In this document: positions 27,583-35,982 of the stretch, in pieces | How positions within the stretch are numbered: position 1 is the first letter of the stretch | Layout: each line of letters opens with the position of its first letter | From: Eubacteriaceae bacterium | GTDB lineage: Bacteria; Bacillota; Clostridia; Peptostreptococcales; Anaerovoracaceae | DNA: 64,000 bases | Direction: 5' to 3' | Assembly (NCBI GenBank): GCA_902362805.1 | Contig: CABIXY010000003.1 | Span: forward strand, 612,457-676,456 | Notes under the pieces: generated by a model | The model's database searches: none | What the model was told of the DNA's origin: nothing | What the model saw: the letters and a program-made list of their open reading frames with translations, nothing else | Program-made: the position numbers and the translations under genes

Positions 27583-28341
27583 TTATGAGTTGTTTGTTCG
27601 ACTCGCTATTACTTTATTCGTATGACTTTTTTGAATTTTCAAGGAGTATTGATCTGCGATAGCATCCATGATACATTTTGCCAGTTTTTGTTGAAATGCC
27701 TCTGATTTTAAGTTTGCCAAATCCTCCGGGTTGGAAAGGAATCCGCACTCGACAAGAACCATATTACTGTCAACGTTTTTAAACAAATAGATATCACTCT
27801 TCGGCAGAACGATTCGGTCCGTTCCGTCGTTGATTCCTGCAGTAAGGGACTTCTGAATTTTCTCCGCCATGCTCTTATTCTCTTCACTGACTTCCTCTGT
27901 ACCGTTTTTCGGATAGAACACCTGCGCACCTCTGACCTTGGAATCCTGCTGAAAACTGTTGAGATGAATACTGATCATCAAGTCTGGAGCCGCCTCGTCG
28001 ATGATTCGTTTCCGCTCTTTCAAATCACCCAGCTTCAGCCATCTGCCGCTGGAATTGTCTTCCCCATATAGTCCTGCATCACTGTCTCTGGTGAGGACCA
28101 CTCTGACCCCGTACTTCTCCGCCTCTGTTTTCAGTGCCTTCGAAATGGCCAGATTGATGTTTTTCTCCACAGTTCCGTCAGAAGCAACCGCTCCGCTGTC
28201 AGGTCCTCCGTGGCCGGGATCGATGACCAAAGTCATCGGCACTGATAATTTCGCTGCAATTTGAAGCGCCTGTCTGTATCCCGGCATGGCACAAATGCAG
28301 AGAATGATTAAAACTCCTAGGACAAATTTCTTTATTTTCAA
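27583..28341 (-). CDS. N-acetylmuramoyl-L-alanine amidase, CwlD-like
   Basis: The 252-residue protein has a membrane anchor or signal helix (~4-20, FVLGVLIILCICAM) and an Amidase_3 domain with IDPGHGGPDSGA (zinc His), EKNINL (zinc Glu), ISIHLNS (zinc His) and VLVECGFLSNPEDL with the catalytic Glu. The start chosen is TTG 28341 behind GAAGGGG; an ATG at 28371 lacks a binding site. Size and layout match CwlD, which makes muramic-delta-lactam in spore cortex. It could also act as a general wall hydrolase. The gene borders a cluster of DnaA-like boxes on its 3' side. Confidence 0.88.
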   Translation of the reverse strand: MKIKKFVLGVLIILCICAMPGYRQALQIAAKLSVPMTLVIDPGHGGPDSGAVASDGTVEKNINLAISKALKTEAEKYGVRVVLTRDSDAGLYGEDNSSGRWLKLGDLKERKRIIDEAAPDLMISIHLNSFQQDSKVRGAQVFYPKNGTEEVSEENKSMAEKIQKSLTAGINDGTDRIVLPKSDIYLFKNVDSNMVLVECGFLSNPEDLANLKSEAFQQKLAKCIMDAIADQYSLKIQKSHTNKVIASRTNNS

Positions 28342-28402
28342 ATCACTTTCCCCTTCTTTACTCTTTTTCATTCACAATAATATATGTTATACTGTTGTTG
28401 TC

Positions 28403-28514
28403 GAGAACCATTATACGACTAACGCCTTGCCGCTTTCTTCGCTCGCGGGGCGTTAAAGCATAAGGTCTCCCCTACAAGCTGCTTCGCAGCTTGGGGCGAG
28501 AACCATTATACGAG
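28403..28514 (+). repeat. AGAACCATTATA-bounded modular repeat unit (copy 2)
   Basis: It starts GAGAACCATTATACGAC and ends GAGAACCATTATACGAG, with a 95-bp period. Between are a hairpin with AACGCC/GGCGTT arms, the block AGCATAAGGTCTCCCC and the hairpin AAGCTGCTTCGCAGCTT. It shares the scaffold of 10179-10282 read on the minus strand, while both hairpins differ in sequence but keep pairing. It is the leader of the AlaX-like gene in the same orientation as copy 1 has to its gene. Confidence 0.7.
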
Positions 28515-28549
28515 TCACAAATTGGGTGTGGCCATTAAGGAGTTATATT

Positions 28550-29755
28550 ATGAATACAATCAGACGATTTAAAGAAGACGTTTATTTGAAGGGGTGCACG
28601 GCTAAGATAACCGCTTTGTCAGATAAAGACGGACATGTTCATATCACCTTGGATCAGACGATTTTCTTTCCTACAGGAGGTGGACAGAGCTGCGATATCG
28701 GAACCATTGCCAATCTCCCTATCATCGACGTCTACGAGACGGCGGATGATATTTTCCATGTAACGGACCAGAAAGCACATGGATTGTCAATAGGCGATGA
28801 AGTTGCAATTACCATCGACTGGCCTCATCGTTTCGATAACATGCAGCGCCACTGCGGAGAGCATATTCTCTCTGGAATCTTTTATGCGTTGTTTGGCGGT
28901 GTCAACCGCGGTTTCCACATGGGTGAAGAATACATGACCATCGACATCAGCTTAGAGGAAAAGCCCGAATTTGACAAGATTTCCTGGGAAATGGCAAAAG
29001 AAGCCGAATTTCATGCGAATCAGGCAATTTGGAGCAATCTTCCTGTGATAACGAGACATTTTGACAAAAGAGAAGACGCCGAAAACTTACCCCTTCGAAA
29101 GGCTTTGGCTTTTGACGAGGATATCACCATCGTCTGCGTCGGCGCTGCCTCAAACCCTGCTGACTGTGTCGCCTGCTGCGGCACCCACCCCAGCACTGCC
29201 GGCCAGGTTGGCATGCTGAAAATCTACAAAGTCGAGAGCAACAAAGGGATGTTCCGCATCTATTTTGAAGCTGGTCAGCGCGCATTTCGCCAATACCAAG
29301 CTCACTTTGATGTTCTCACGACCCTGGAAAACAAACTTTCCGCCGGTTCCAGCGACCTTCTCGCAAAGTACGAGGCGCAGCAGGAGAAAAACAAAGAAAT
29401 TCGCAATCAATTATATCATCTGAAAAAATCGGTAATCGCACGAGAAATCAGCGACATCAAAAGCTCTATTACCCCCGCTTTCGTCAAAAAGTACGACAAA
29501 TTGTCAATTAACGATATACTTGACATCGGCAAAGAGTTGAAAGGCTTGATCCCTACCATCGCTTTTTTAGTCCACGAACCTTCCAATACCGTGCTGCTCT
29601 TCTCCGATCAGTACGACTGCAACAAGCTAGTCAAAGAGAACGCCGACATCTACGGAGGCAAAGGCGGCGGCAATAAAAATTCCGCCCGGGCGATTTTCTC
29701 CAAGGCGGAATATGTAGATACCTTTATTGATTTGATTGAGAAGCACCTCAGGTGA
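28550..29755 (+). CDS. Alanyl-tRNA editing protein, AlaX long form with DHHA1 domain
   Basis: The 401-residue protein starts at ATG 28550, seven bases after AAGGAG. It resembles the editing and C-terminal parts of alanyl-tRNA synthetase without the catalytic core. Residues ~100-106 give the zinc motif HCGEH, and CVACCGTHP (~210) gives the second zinc pair. The C-terminal DHHA1 domain ends GGKGGGNKNSARAIFS. Such proteins remove serine or glycine wrongly attached to tRNA-Ala in trans. It is a single gene with an unusual repeat unit as leader. Confidence 0.88.
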   Translation: MNTIRRFKEDVYLKGCTAKITALSDKDGHVHITLDQTIFFPTGGGQSCDIGTIANLPIIDVYETADDIFHVTDQKAHGLSIGDEVAITIDWPHRFDNMQRHCGEHILSGIFYALFGGVNRGFHMGEEYMTIDISLEEKPEFDKISWEMAKEAEFHANQAIWSNLPVITRHFDKREDAENLPLRKALAFDEDITIVCVGAASNPADCVACCGTHPSTAGQVGMLKIYKVESNKGMFRIYFEAGQRAFRQYQAHFDVLTTLENKLSAGSSDLLAKYEAQQEKNKEIRNQLYHLKKSVIAREISDIKSSITPAFVKKYDKLSINDILDIGKELKGLIPTIAFLVHEPSNTVLLFSDQYDCNKLVKENADIYGGKGGGNKNSARAIFSKAEYVDTFIDLIEKHLR

Positions 29756-29768
29756 CGCTTCTTTCTGC

Positions 29769-30023
29769 TTATTTCAATTCATCACTGAAACTCTTCAGAT
29801 CTTGTTTGACTTCATCGGGCAGTTGATTATATTCAATATCGTCAATCGCCCCTTGAAGCGTATATAAATGAACTAAACAAATGTTAGGAAACTGCATTTT
29901 CAACTGCAAAAACGCCTCTTTACTTCCGATTTTAATCAACTCTTCTGCAGAACAAATATCAATAATGTTCAGTTTCCTTTCAATCTCTTTCCCAATATTC
30001 TTCATAGAAGACAATTCGGTCAT
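29769..30023 (-). CDS. TfoX/Sxy C-terminal domain protein
   Basis: The 84-residue protein matches the stand-alone TfoX C-terminal domain: LSSMKNIGKEIERKLNIIDICSAEELIKIGSKEAFLQL, with the helix-hairpin-helix-like 'NIGKxxExxLxxxGI' start. In Gammaproteobacteria the full protein regulates competence; short clostridial forms have no known role. It lies convergent to the AlaX gene, 13 bp from its end. Confidence 0.8.
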   Translation of the reverse strand: MTELSSMKNIGKEIERKLNIIDICSAEELIKIGSKEAFLQLKMQFPNICLVHLYTLQGAIDDIEYNQLPDEVKQDLKSFSDELK

Positions 30024-30060
30024 AATCTAACCTGCTTTCTTAATTTCAACCGCAAACTTG

Positions 30061-30966
30061 TTATTTCGGCTTCACCATATTCATAATGACGATAGAAGCA
30101 AGAACCAAGCCGATACCAATCAACTTGACAAAACCCAGCGCCTCATGAAACACGAAAACGCCTATGCAGGTAGCGACGACGGTTTCCACCGAAGTAACGA
30201 CTGGCACTTTTGAAGTCTCCAGTTTCTTCGCCAAGCCTCGCAGATAAACAAAGTAAGAACCTACTGTGGCAATCAGACAGTAACCGAGGACGGCGAATAG
30301 CAGCGGCAGGCTTGCAGCCTGAGCGATAGCATTCCACGGTCTGGCAATAGCGCCGAGGGTAATTGCCCCAAATACGAAGCTGTAGAAGAGAATGGTCAAC
30401 GGATGGTAACTAGTCGTGGTCGTGCTGATAATGGTCATCAAAGCAAATAAAAAGCCCGCCAATACTGCTGCGCCCGCACCGTAGACGGAAAATTTGATTG
30501 ACGTAAAATTGCCGCCGGTTACTGTCAGTACACAGCCGAAAATGTTCACTATAAGGGCTAAAATCTTCACCGGACCGATCTTTTCTTTAAAAAAGAGTCT
30601 GGACATGATGCAGACAAAGATCGGAGCTGTATACGCCAATATACAGGCCAGCGCCACCCCGACGTGTTCGATTGCTTCGTTATAAGAATAATTGAATAAT
30701 GCCTGGCTGAAAACGCCTAAAGCAAGACAGGCCAGCAGTCCATATTTATCAATCTTGAACAGCTTCTTCCCTTCCATGATCAGCATCATGACTGCGAGTA
30801 TGATTGCTGCAACTGCCAGCCTTAGAAATGCTACAGTAGAGGACTGTACGCCTAAGTCGTTGAGGATGCTGACAAAGAATCCGTTGGTTCCCCAAAGGCA
30901 TCCGGCAATCAGCACCATAAAGTATCCTAATCTCTGTTCCGGTCTGGTCTTGGTTTTCTGTTTCAT
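30061..30966 (-). CDS. EamA family (DMT superfamily) transporter
   Basis: The 301-residue protein has ten hydrophobic helices in two EamA repeats. The first begins GYFMVLIAGCLWGTNGFFVSIL; the second begins FSVYGAGAAVLAGFLFALMTII. The start is ATG 30966 (MKQKTKTRPE), which aligns with the start of the paralogue at 31062-31967; the frame from 31050 would add a tail the paralogue lacks. Transporters of this type often export amino acids or metabolites. It forms a tandem duplicate next to the lysine-fermentation block, but the substrate is unknown. Confidence 0.88.
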   Translation of the reverse strand: MKQKTKTRPEQRLGYFMVLIAGCLWGTNGFFVSILNDLGVQSSTVAFLRLAVAAIILAVMMLIMEGKKLFKIDKYGLLACLALGVFSQALFNYSYNEAIEHVGVALACILAYTAPIFVCIMSRLFFKEKIGPVKILALIVNIFGCVLTVTGGNFTSIKFSVYGAGAAVLAGFLFALMTIISTTTTSYHPLTILFYSFVFGAITLGAIARPWNAIAQAASLPLLFAVLGYCLIATVGSYFVYLRGLAKKLETSKVPVVTSVETVVATCIGVFVFHEALGFVKLIGIGLVLASIVIMNMVKPK

Positions 30967-31061
30967 ATTTCCTCTCTCATGTATCAAATTTTTTGCTATT
31001 TCCCTATTATACATAAAAATGGATAAAATTACGAGAAGAAATTTTAACAAAATTCAAAAAT

Positions 31062-31967
31062 TTATTTCTTTGCCTTTACCATGTTCATGATGGCAATAGA
31101 GCAAAGCACCAAAACGATACCCAAAAGCTTAAAGAGACTCATGGATTCGCTGAATACAAAAATGCCTATGACAGCGGCAACCACAGTCTCTATGGAGGCG
31201 ACTACGGGAACCTTCGAGGTTTCCAGACCGTGCGACAAGCCATGCATATAGAAAAAATAGGAACCTACTGTCGGGATGAGACCGTAGCCGATTGCCGCCA
31301 GCACGAATTTGAGGGAAATCAGTTGGGAAACACCTGCAAAAGGATGGGTAATCAGCGCCATGGTGATGGTCCCAAAGAGGAACTGATAGAAAACAATGGT
31401 CAGAGGATGATTTTTCTCCGTAACAGGCGTACTGATAATGGTCATCAACCCGTAGAGAAAACCTGCCAACACGCCCATGGCAACGCCATAGACAGAGAAC
31501 TTAACCGAAGTGAAATTACCCCCTGTTACAGTCAGCGTGCAGCCGATGATGTTGACAAAGAGCGCCAGAACTTTGATTTTTCCCACGTGCTCTTTAAAAA
31601 CAATTCTGGACATGACGGAAACGAAGATCGGCGACGTATACAGCAATACGGCTCCAGTCGCAACACCGACGTTGTTAATAGATTCACTGTATGCGTAATT
31701 GAAGAGGGCCTGACTGAAAATCCCCATGGCGATACAGGCGATAATGGTCTGTTTATCCGCCTTAAACAACGACGGACCTCCGCTGGCCAGCATCAGCGGA
31801 ATCAACAGAATCGTCGCTGTTCCAATACGGATTACCACGATTAATTCTGATTCCGCGCCCAAGTTCTTTAGCAGACTGACGAAGAGCCCAATGGTTCCCC
31901 AGAGGATTCCTGCAATTGCAATCATGATATAACCTTTTGTCTGATGTATCTTGTTGTTCTTTTCCAT
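31062..31967 (-). CDS. EamA family (DMT superfamily) transporter, tandem paralogue
   Basis: The 301-residue protein has ten helices and is closely similar along its length to the gene at 30061-30966 (shared blocks include GVALACILAYTAPIF / GVATGAVLLYTSPIF and LTVTGGNFTSIKFSVYG / LTVTGGNFTSVKFSVYG). AAAGAGG precedes the ATG. The two genes lie head to tail with a ~95-bp gap and probably share a promoter. They arose by gene duplication. Confidence 0.88.
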   Translation of the reverse strand: MEKNNKIHQTKGYIMIAIAGILWGTIGLFVSLLKNLGAESELIVVIRIGTATILLIPLMLASGGPSLFKADKQTIIACIAMGIFSQALFNYAYSESINNVGVATGAVLLYTSPIFVSVMSRIVFKEHVGKIKVLALFVNIIGCTLTVTGGNFTSVKFSVYGVAMGVLAGFLYGLMTIISTPVTEKNHPLTIVFYQFLFGTITMALITHPFAGVSQLISLKFVLAAIGYGLIPTVGSYFFYMHGLSHGLETSKVPVVASIETVVAAVIGIFVFSESMSLFKLLGIVLVLCSIAIMNMVKAKK

Positions 31968-32046
31968 AATGCCTCTTTCATAGATTTAAATAAATTTCGC
32001 TTTTTACATTATACCTAAAACCCGAGCAGATTACGAGTAAAATATT

Positions 32047-32071
32047 AAAAAGGCTGCTCTTGCGAGCAGCC
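32047..32071 (-). terminator. Terminator after atoA
   Basis: GGCTGCTC / GAGCAGCC with loop TTGC is followed by TTTTTAATATT on the minus strand, 15 bp past the atoA stop. It ends the lysine-fermentation block. Confidence 0.88.
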
Positions 32072-32085
32072 AATAGAATCTTTAT

Positions 32086-32742
32086 TTATTCTTCGTCCAT
32101 CGGTTTCAGGTCTGGGCTGAAGATCAGCTTGCAGCCTGTAGCCGCCTGGATGTCTTCTTTTGTATAATCAGGGTGTAACTCAGTGACAACGATGCCTTCC
32201 GGTGTTACCTCCATGACGCCCATCTCTGTGATGATCTTGTCAACACAGCCAGGAGCGGTCAGCGGAAGTGTGCACTTTTCTAAAATCTTGTGGTTGCCTT
32301 TCTGCGTATGCAGCATGACGATGATGCACTTCTTCGCACCTACTACCAGATCCATAGCGCCGCCCATGCCGGCAACCTTCTTTCCTGGAACGATCCAGTT
32401 GGCCAGGTCGCCGTTCTCTGCAACTTCCATAGCGCCGAGGACTGTAGCCGCAACGTGTCCGCCTCTTACGAGACCGAAGCTGGTGGCCGTGTCAAAGTAG
32501 TTGACCCTGTCAACCGCTGTTACATAAGCTCCGCCGGAGTTGATGATGTCCACATCTTCTTTTCCTGGTTCAGCAGCTTCAGCAAGTCCTGCAAAACCAT
32601 TCTCAGAATGCAGCGTTACTACGATGTCATCCGGAATGTAGTTTGCAACCATGGTGGGGAGACCGATACCCAGGTTTACGAAATCTCCGTCTTTAAATTC
32701 TTTCGCGCATCTTTTCGCAATTCTCTGTTTTAAATCTGCCAT
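32086..32742 (-). CDS. atoA: CoA-transferase beta subunit (butyrate/acetoacetate type)
   Basis: The 218-residue subunit belongs to the family I CoA-transferases: LKQRIAKRCAKEFKDGDFVNLGIGLPTMVANYIPDD is the N-terminal block, and HSENGFAGL holds the active-site Glu (SENG). It pairs with the overlapping alpha subunit (13-bp overlap). In lysine fermentation the enzyme exchanges CoA between butyryl-CoA or acetyl-CoA and acetoacetate; the neighbouring kam and kdd genes support that role. Confidence 0.93.
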   Translation of the reverse strand: MADLKQRIAKRCAKEFKDGDFVNLGIGLPTMVANYIPDDIVVTLHSENGFAGLAEAAEPGKEDVDIINSGGAYVTAVDRVNYFDTATSFGLVRGGHVAATVLGAMEVAENGDLANWIVPGKKVAGMGGAMDLVVGAKKCIIVMLHTQKGNHKILEKCTLPLTAPGCVDKIITEMGVMEVTPEGIVVTELHPDYTKEDIQAATGCKLIFSPDLKPMDEE

Positions 32743-33443
32743 TTTGGTTCTCCTTCCACGATAGTATCTACAACAACGCCAGCAACTACAAATGTATCTG
32801 GATCTGCTTCGCCAATCTCAACGACCTTTTCACTCGCTAAGACGACGTGATCTGCTGCACCAGCCATCACGTAGTTGAAGTTCTTTGTCGCTTTGTCACA
32901 TCTGAAGTTGCCGAACTTGTCACAGATGGAAGCCCTGCATAGGGCATAGTCTGCTCTCAGCGGCATTTCCAGCAGGTATTTCTTACCGTCGATTTCGATG
33001 GTCTTCTTCGGTCTGTCCAGTTCGTCCAGCTCTTCCTCCATCGGTGTACCGACGCCAGTCGGTGTCAGGACACCGCCCAGTCCATAGTTGGCAGCTCTGA
33101 TCTTCTCAGCTAGGGTTCCCTGCGGAACCAGTGTGCACTTGAGCGTTCCGGCTACCATGCCGTCGCCGATCAGCGGATTCATGCCTACGTGGGAAGCGAT
33201 GATGTGGTCTACCATGCCTGCTTCCAGCAGCTTGCCGATGCCTCTGGCAGTCTTTGCTCCATATGTACCGACAGGAAGGCCTCCGTCGTTGCCGATTACA
33301 GTTAAATGCTTCACGCCCTTTTTTACCAGTGCATCGATCAGGCATTCTGGAGTTCCCGTTCCGAGGAATCCGCCGACCATGATTGTCATACCGTCTTTGA
33401 TGCCTGCAACTGCTTCGTCAGCAGTTTTGATTTTGTTAATCAT
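32730..33443 (-). CDS. atoD: CoA-transferase alpha subunit (butyrate/acetoacetate type)
   Basis: The 237-residue subunit has the family I alpha signature GMTIMVGGFLGTGTPECLIDALVKKG near the N-terminus and GVLTPTGVGTPMEE further on. It is translated just before atoA and overlaps it. Acetoacetate made from lysine by the 3-keto-5-aminohexanoate cleavage step, whose gene is not in this window, would be its partner substrate. Confidence 0.93.
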   Translation of the reverse strand: MINKIKTADEAVAGIKDGMTIMVGGFLGTGTPECLIDALVKKGVKHLTVIGNDGGLPVGTYGAKTARGIGKLLEAGMVDHIIASHVGMNPLIGDGMVAGTLKCTLVPQGTLAEKIRAANYGLGGVLTPTGVGTPMEEELDELDRPKKTIEIDGKKYLLEMPLRADYALCRASICDKFGNFRCDKATKNFNYVMAGAADHVVLASEKVVEIGEADPDTFVVAGVVVDTIVEGEPKWQI

Positions 33444-33617
33444 TGCTTAAAATCACCTTTCTTTCTTTCTATCCGCAGCGCCCGGGCGCCGTCCTTAGAA
33501 TCGTTATCTGTTTATTATCATACACCAAGGTAAAACATCCCGCAAGAGTTACCCTTTGGTAAGCACTGCCAATGGGCGTTGAACATGAAAAATCAACGCC
33601 CGGCAAACTATGTCATA

Positions 33618-34412
33618 TTAACGATCGGCAATATTCGCTTTGTCCTGCCAGCCTCTCTTTTCGACTTCCTGCATGATATAACTCATGACGTGCTCTGCAT
33701 ATTTTCCAGGGCCGAAACCTGCGTCATAGCCTAATTCCTGCGCCAGCTCGTGGGAAATTCTCGGTCCGCCGCAAGTGAGGATCATCTTGTCGCGAAGACC
33801 TTCTGCTTCCATCAGCTCTACCATCTTCGTCAGCTGTTTGATGTGGATGTCCTTCTGTGTAACAGTCTGAGATACCAGAATTGCATCGGCGTTGACTTCC
33901 TTTGCCTTTGCGATCAGCTGTTCACAAGGAACCTGGGAACCCATGTTATAAGGCTCCACATTTTTGAATCTTTCCAGACCGAAGTGACCGTGGAAGCCCT
34001 TCATCTGAATAATCGCATCGATACCTACGGTATGCGCATCGGATTCGATGGAAGCGCCTACGACTACGATATCTCTGCCGATGTGCTCGCCAATCCAATC
34101 TCCGCACTCTACTCTATCCATGGTCGTGCCTTCTACCTTAGGAACTTTGATTGCCGTAAAGTCAACTGTCGCCTGCATCTTTCCGTATACTACGAAGAAA
34201 GTAAATCCAGGGCAGAGTTCCTTATAGTAAGTAACGTTCGGTTCATCAAAACCGATCTTTTTTACCAGCTGCTTCGCAGCTTCTTCCGCCTCTTCACTGT
34301 AAGGTACTGGAAGAGTAAAGGACATTTCTGTCATTCCGTCGTTTAAGGTATCGCCATAAGGCTTCACTTTTGTTAAATCTACGTTGCTAGTTGCTTTGCA
34401 TTCTGTTGTCAT
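33618..34412 (-). CDS. kamE: Lysine 5,6-aminomutase beta subunit
   Basis: The 264-residue subunit binds adenosylcobalamin and PLP. SDAHTVG (~124-130) is the DxHxxG cobalamin motif with His127, and Lys138 in IIQMKG, eleven residues later, matches the spacing of the cobalamin His and the PLP Lys in the characterised enzyme. The sequence begins with a dimerisation region, and the Rossmann cobalamin domain covers ~112-250 (DAILVSQTVTQKDIHIKQ). The ATG overlaps the kamD stop. It moves the terminal amino group of beta-lysine from C6 to C5. Confidence 0.96.
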   Translation of the reverse strand: MTTECKATSNVDLTKVKPYGDTLNDGMTEMSFTLPVPYSEEAEEAAKQLVKKIGFDEPNVTYYKELCPGFTFFVVYGKMQATVDFTAIKVPKVEGTTMDRVECGDWIGEHIGRDIVVVGASIESDAHTVGIDAIIQMKGFHGHFGLERFKNVEPYNMGSQVPCEQLIAKAKEVNADAILVSQTVTQKDIHIKQLTKMVELMEAEGLRDKMILTCGGPRISHELAQELGYDAGFGPGKYAEHVMSYIMQEVEKRGWQDKANIADR

Positions 34413-35968
34413 TATTCTTCACCTCCGAGCATAAGTGGGATAAACGGATTGAAATACATATCATCCTTCGCACAAACGCCGTCTAAGCCGTGACCGCCGT
34501 CTTTCGGTCTCTTGACGCCGCCGAATTTGCCTGCTTCGATTGTAGCAAACAGGCCGTCTTTTTCAACTTCTGCAAGTAGTTCGTCAGCTTTTCCAAGAAC
34601 ATCCTGTGCTCTCTTCTGAATGATTCCGTCCTGCTTGAATTCTACTTCGGAACCCAGATCCTTACAGTTGTTAAAGATGTACTGTGCATTTTCAATAGAT
34701 AAATATCTATCCTGCATATGTGGAGTGTGGATTGCTTCTGTCATCATGCCCAGTAACTGCAGTGACTGACCTGACCAGATGGATACCAGGTTAAAGAGTG
34801 CATCCTGAATGTGTCCCTTAAAGATATTTCCAGTCATGAACTTTGTAGGCGGCATGTACTTGAGGCTTGCCTTCGGGAAGATTTCTCTAGCCATGATAGC
34901 CTGTGAAAGTTCGTAGAGGAAACCATTTTCCATGTTCGGATCCATCTCGAATGCGTGTCCAAGACCCATCTGTTCTTCTTTGATGTTAGCCAGAACCGCG
35001 AACTGTTCGTTGATGAACTGGGATGCAGTGACAGTGTGTGCAGCTTCATAAGCATCGTCTGTGGTCAGATAGTTATCTTCTCCAGAGTTAAAGATGATGC
35101 CGCAGTAGCCGATGATGACACGGCTCATATACTGGTCAACCAGAGTTCTCTGCATGTTGATGTCTCTGAACAAAATACCGTATATTGCGTCGTTGAGCAT
35201 GACGTCCAGTCTCTCTAATGCACCCATGGCAGCGATTTCAGGCATACACATACCGGATGAATAGTTACATAATCTGATGTATCTGCCCACTTCTTCACCG
35301 ACTTCGTCCAGGGCTTTTCTCATGATTCTGAAGTTCTCCTGTGTCGCATAAGTACCGCCAAAGCCTTCTGTCGTAGGGCCATAAGGTACGTAGTCAAGCA
35401 GGGACTGGGCAGTCGTTCTGATAACTGCAATGATGTCAGCGCCCTGTCTTGCAGCCGCCTGCGCCTGTACAACGTCTTCATAAATGTTTCCAGTCGCTAC
35501 GATTACGTACAGATAAGGCTGTGCGCCCTCTCCCAATCTATCGATTAATTCAAGTCTCTTTGCAGACTGTTCCTTGATTTTCTTCAGCGCTTCGTGAACC
35601 TTCGGCATGATTGCAGCCTCAGCTTCTTCTGCGGAACAAGTAGGAAGCTTTGTAACATCCAGCTTGCCTGCAGCCATCTCTTCAGCGATTTCCTGCGGCG
35701 TCTTACCGGTCTGAACCATGGCGTTTCCAATCCAATAACCGACTCCTCTTGGGAGACCGCCTGCTTCTTTGATCTGGTCAACTACAACGTTTGGAAGTGG
35801 ATTTTCGACGTCGTCCACGCCGTCAATCCCCAAAAGTCTCAGAATCGTTCTCTCTGTGCTGACAGTGGTGTGTCTGTCGATAAACTCTTGCATGTCATGT
35901 GCAATGTTGGCAGCATGAGAACGAGCACTATCTACTACCTTTGGGTCAAGATTTAATTTGCTTTTCAT
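34412..35968 (-). CDS. kamD: Lysine 5,6-aminomutase alpha subunit
   Basis: The 518-residue subunit is the TIM-barrel partner of KamE, of the usual length. Features include LRLLGIDGVDD near the N-terminus, GVGYWIGNAMVQTGKTPQEIA, VVQAQAAARQGADIIAVIRTTAQSLLDYVPYGPTTEGFGGTYATQENF (split family block) and MPPTKFMTGNIFKGHIQD. Its size separates it from the D-ornithine aminomutase pair, whose subunits have different lengths. The gene starts 15 bp after kamC. Confidence 0.96.
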   Translation of the reverse strand: MKSKLNLDPKVVDSARSHAANIAHDMQEFIDRHTTVSTERTILRLLGIDGVDDVENPLPNVVVDQIKEAGGLPRGVGYWIGNAMVQTGKTPQEIAEEMAAGKLDVTKLPTCSAEEAEAAIMPKVHEALKKIKEQSAKRLELIDRLGEGAQPYLYVIVATGNIYEDVVQAQAAARQGADIIAVIRTTAQSLLDYVPYGPTTEGFGGTYATQENFRIMRKALDEVGEEVGRYIRLCNYSSGMCMPEIAAMGALERLDVMLNDAIYGILFRDINMQRTLVDQYMSRVIIGYCGIIFNSGEDNYLTTDDAYEAAHTVTASQFINEQFAVLANIKEEQMGLGHAFEMDPNMENGFLYELSQAIMAREIFPKASLKYMPPTKFMTGNIFKGHIQDALFNLVSIWSGQSLQLLGMMTEAIHTPHMQDRYLSIENAQYIFNNCKDLGSEVEFKQDGIIQKRAQDVLGKADELLAEVEKDGLFATIEAGKFGGVKRPKDGGHGLDGVCAKDDMYFNPFIPLMLGGEE

Positions 35969-35982
35969 CCTTTTCTCTCTCC

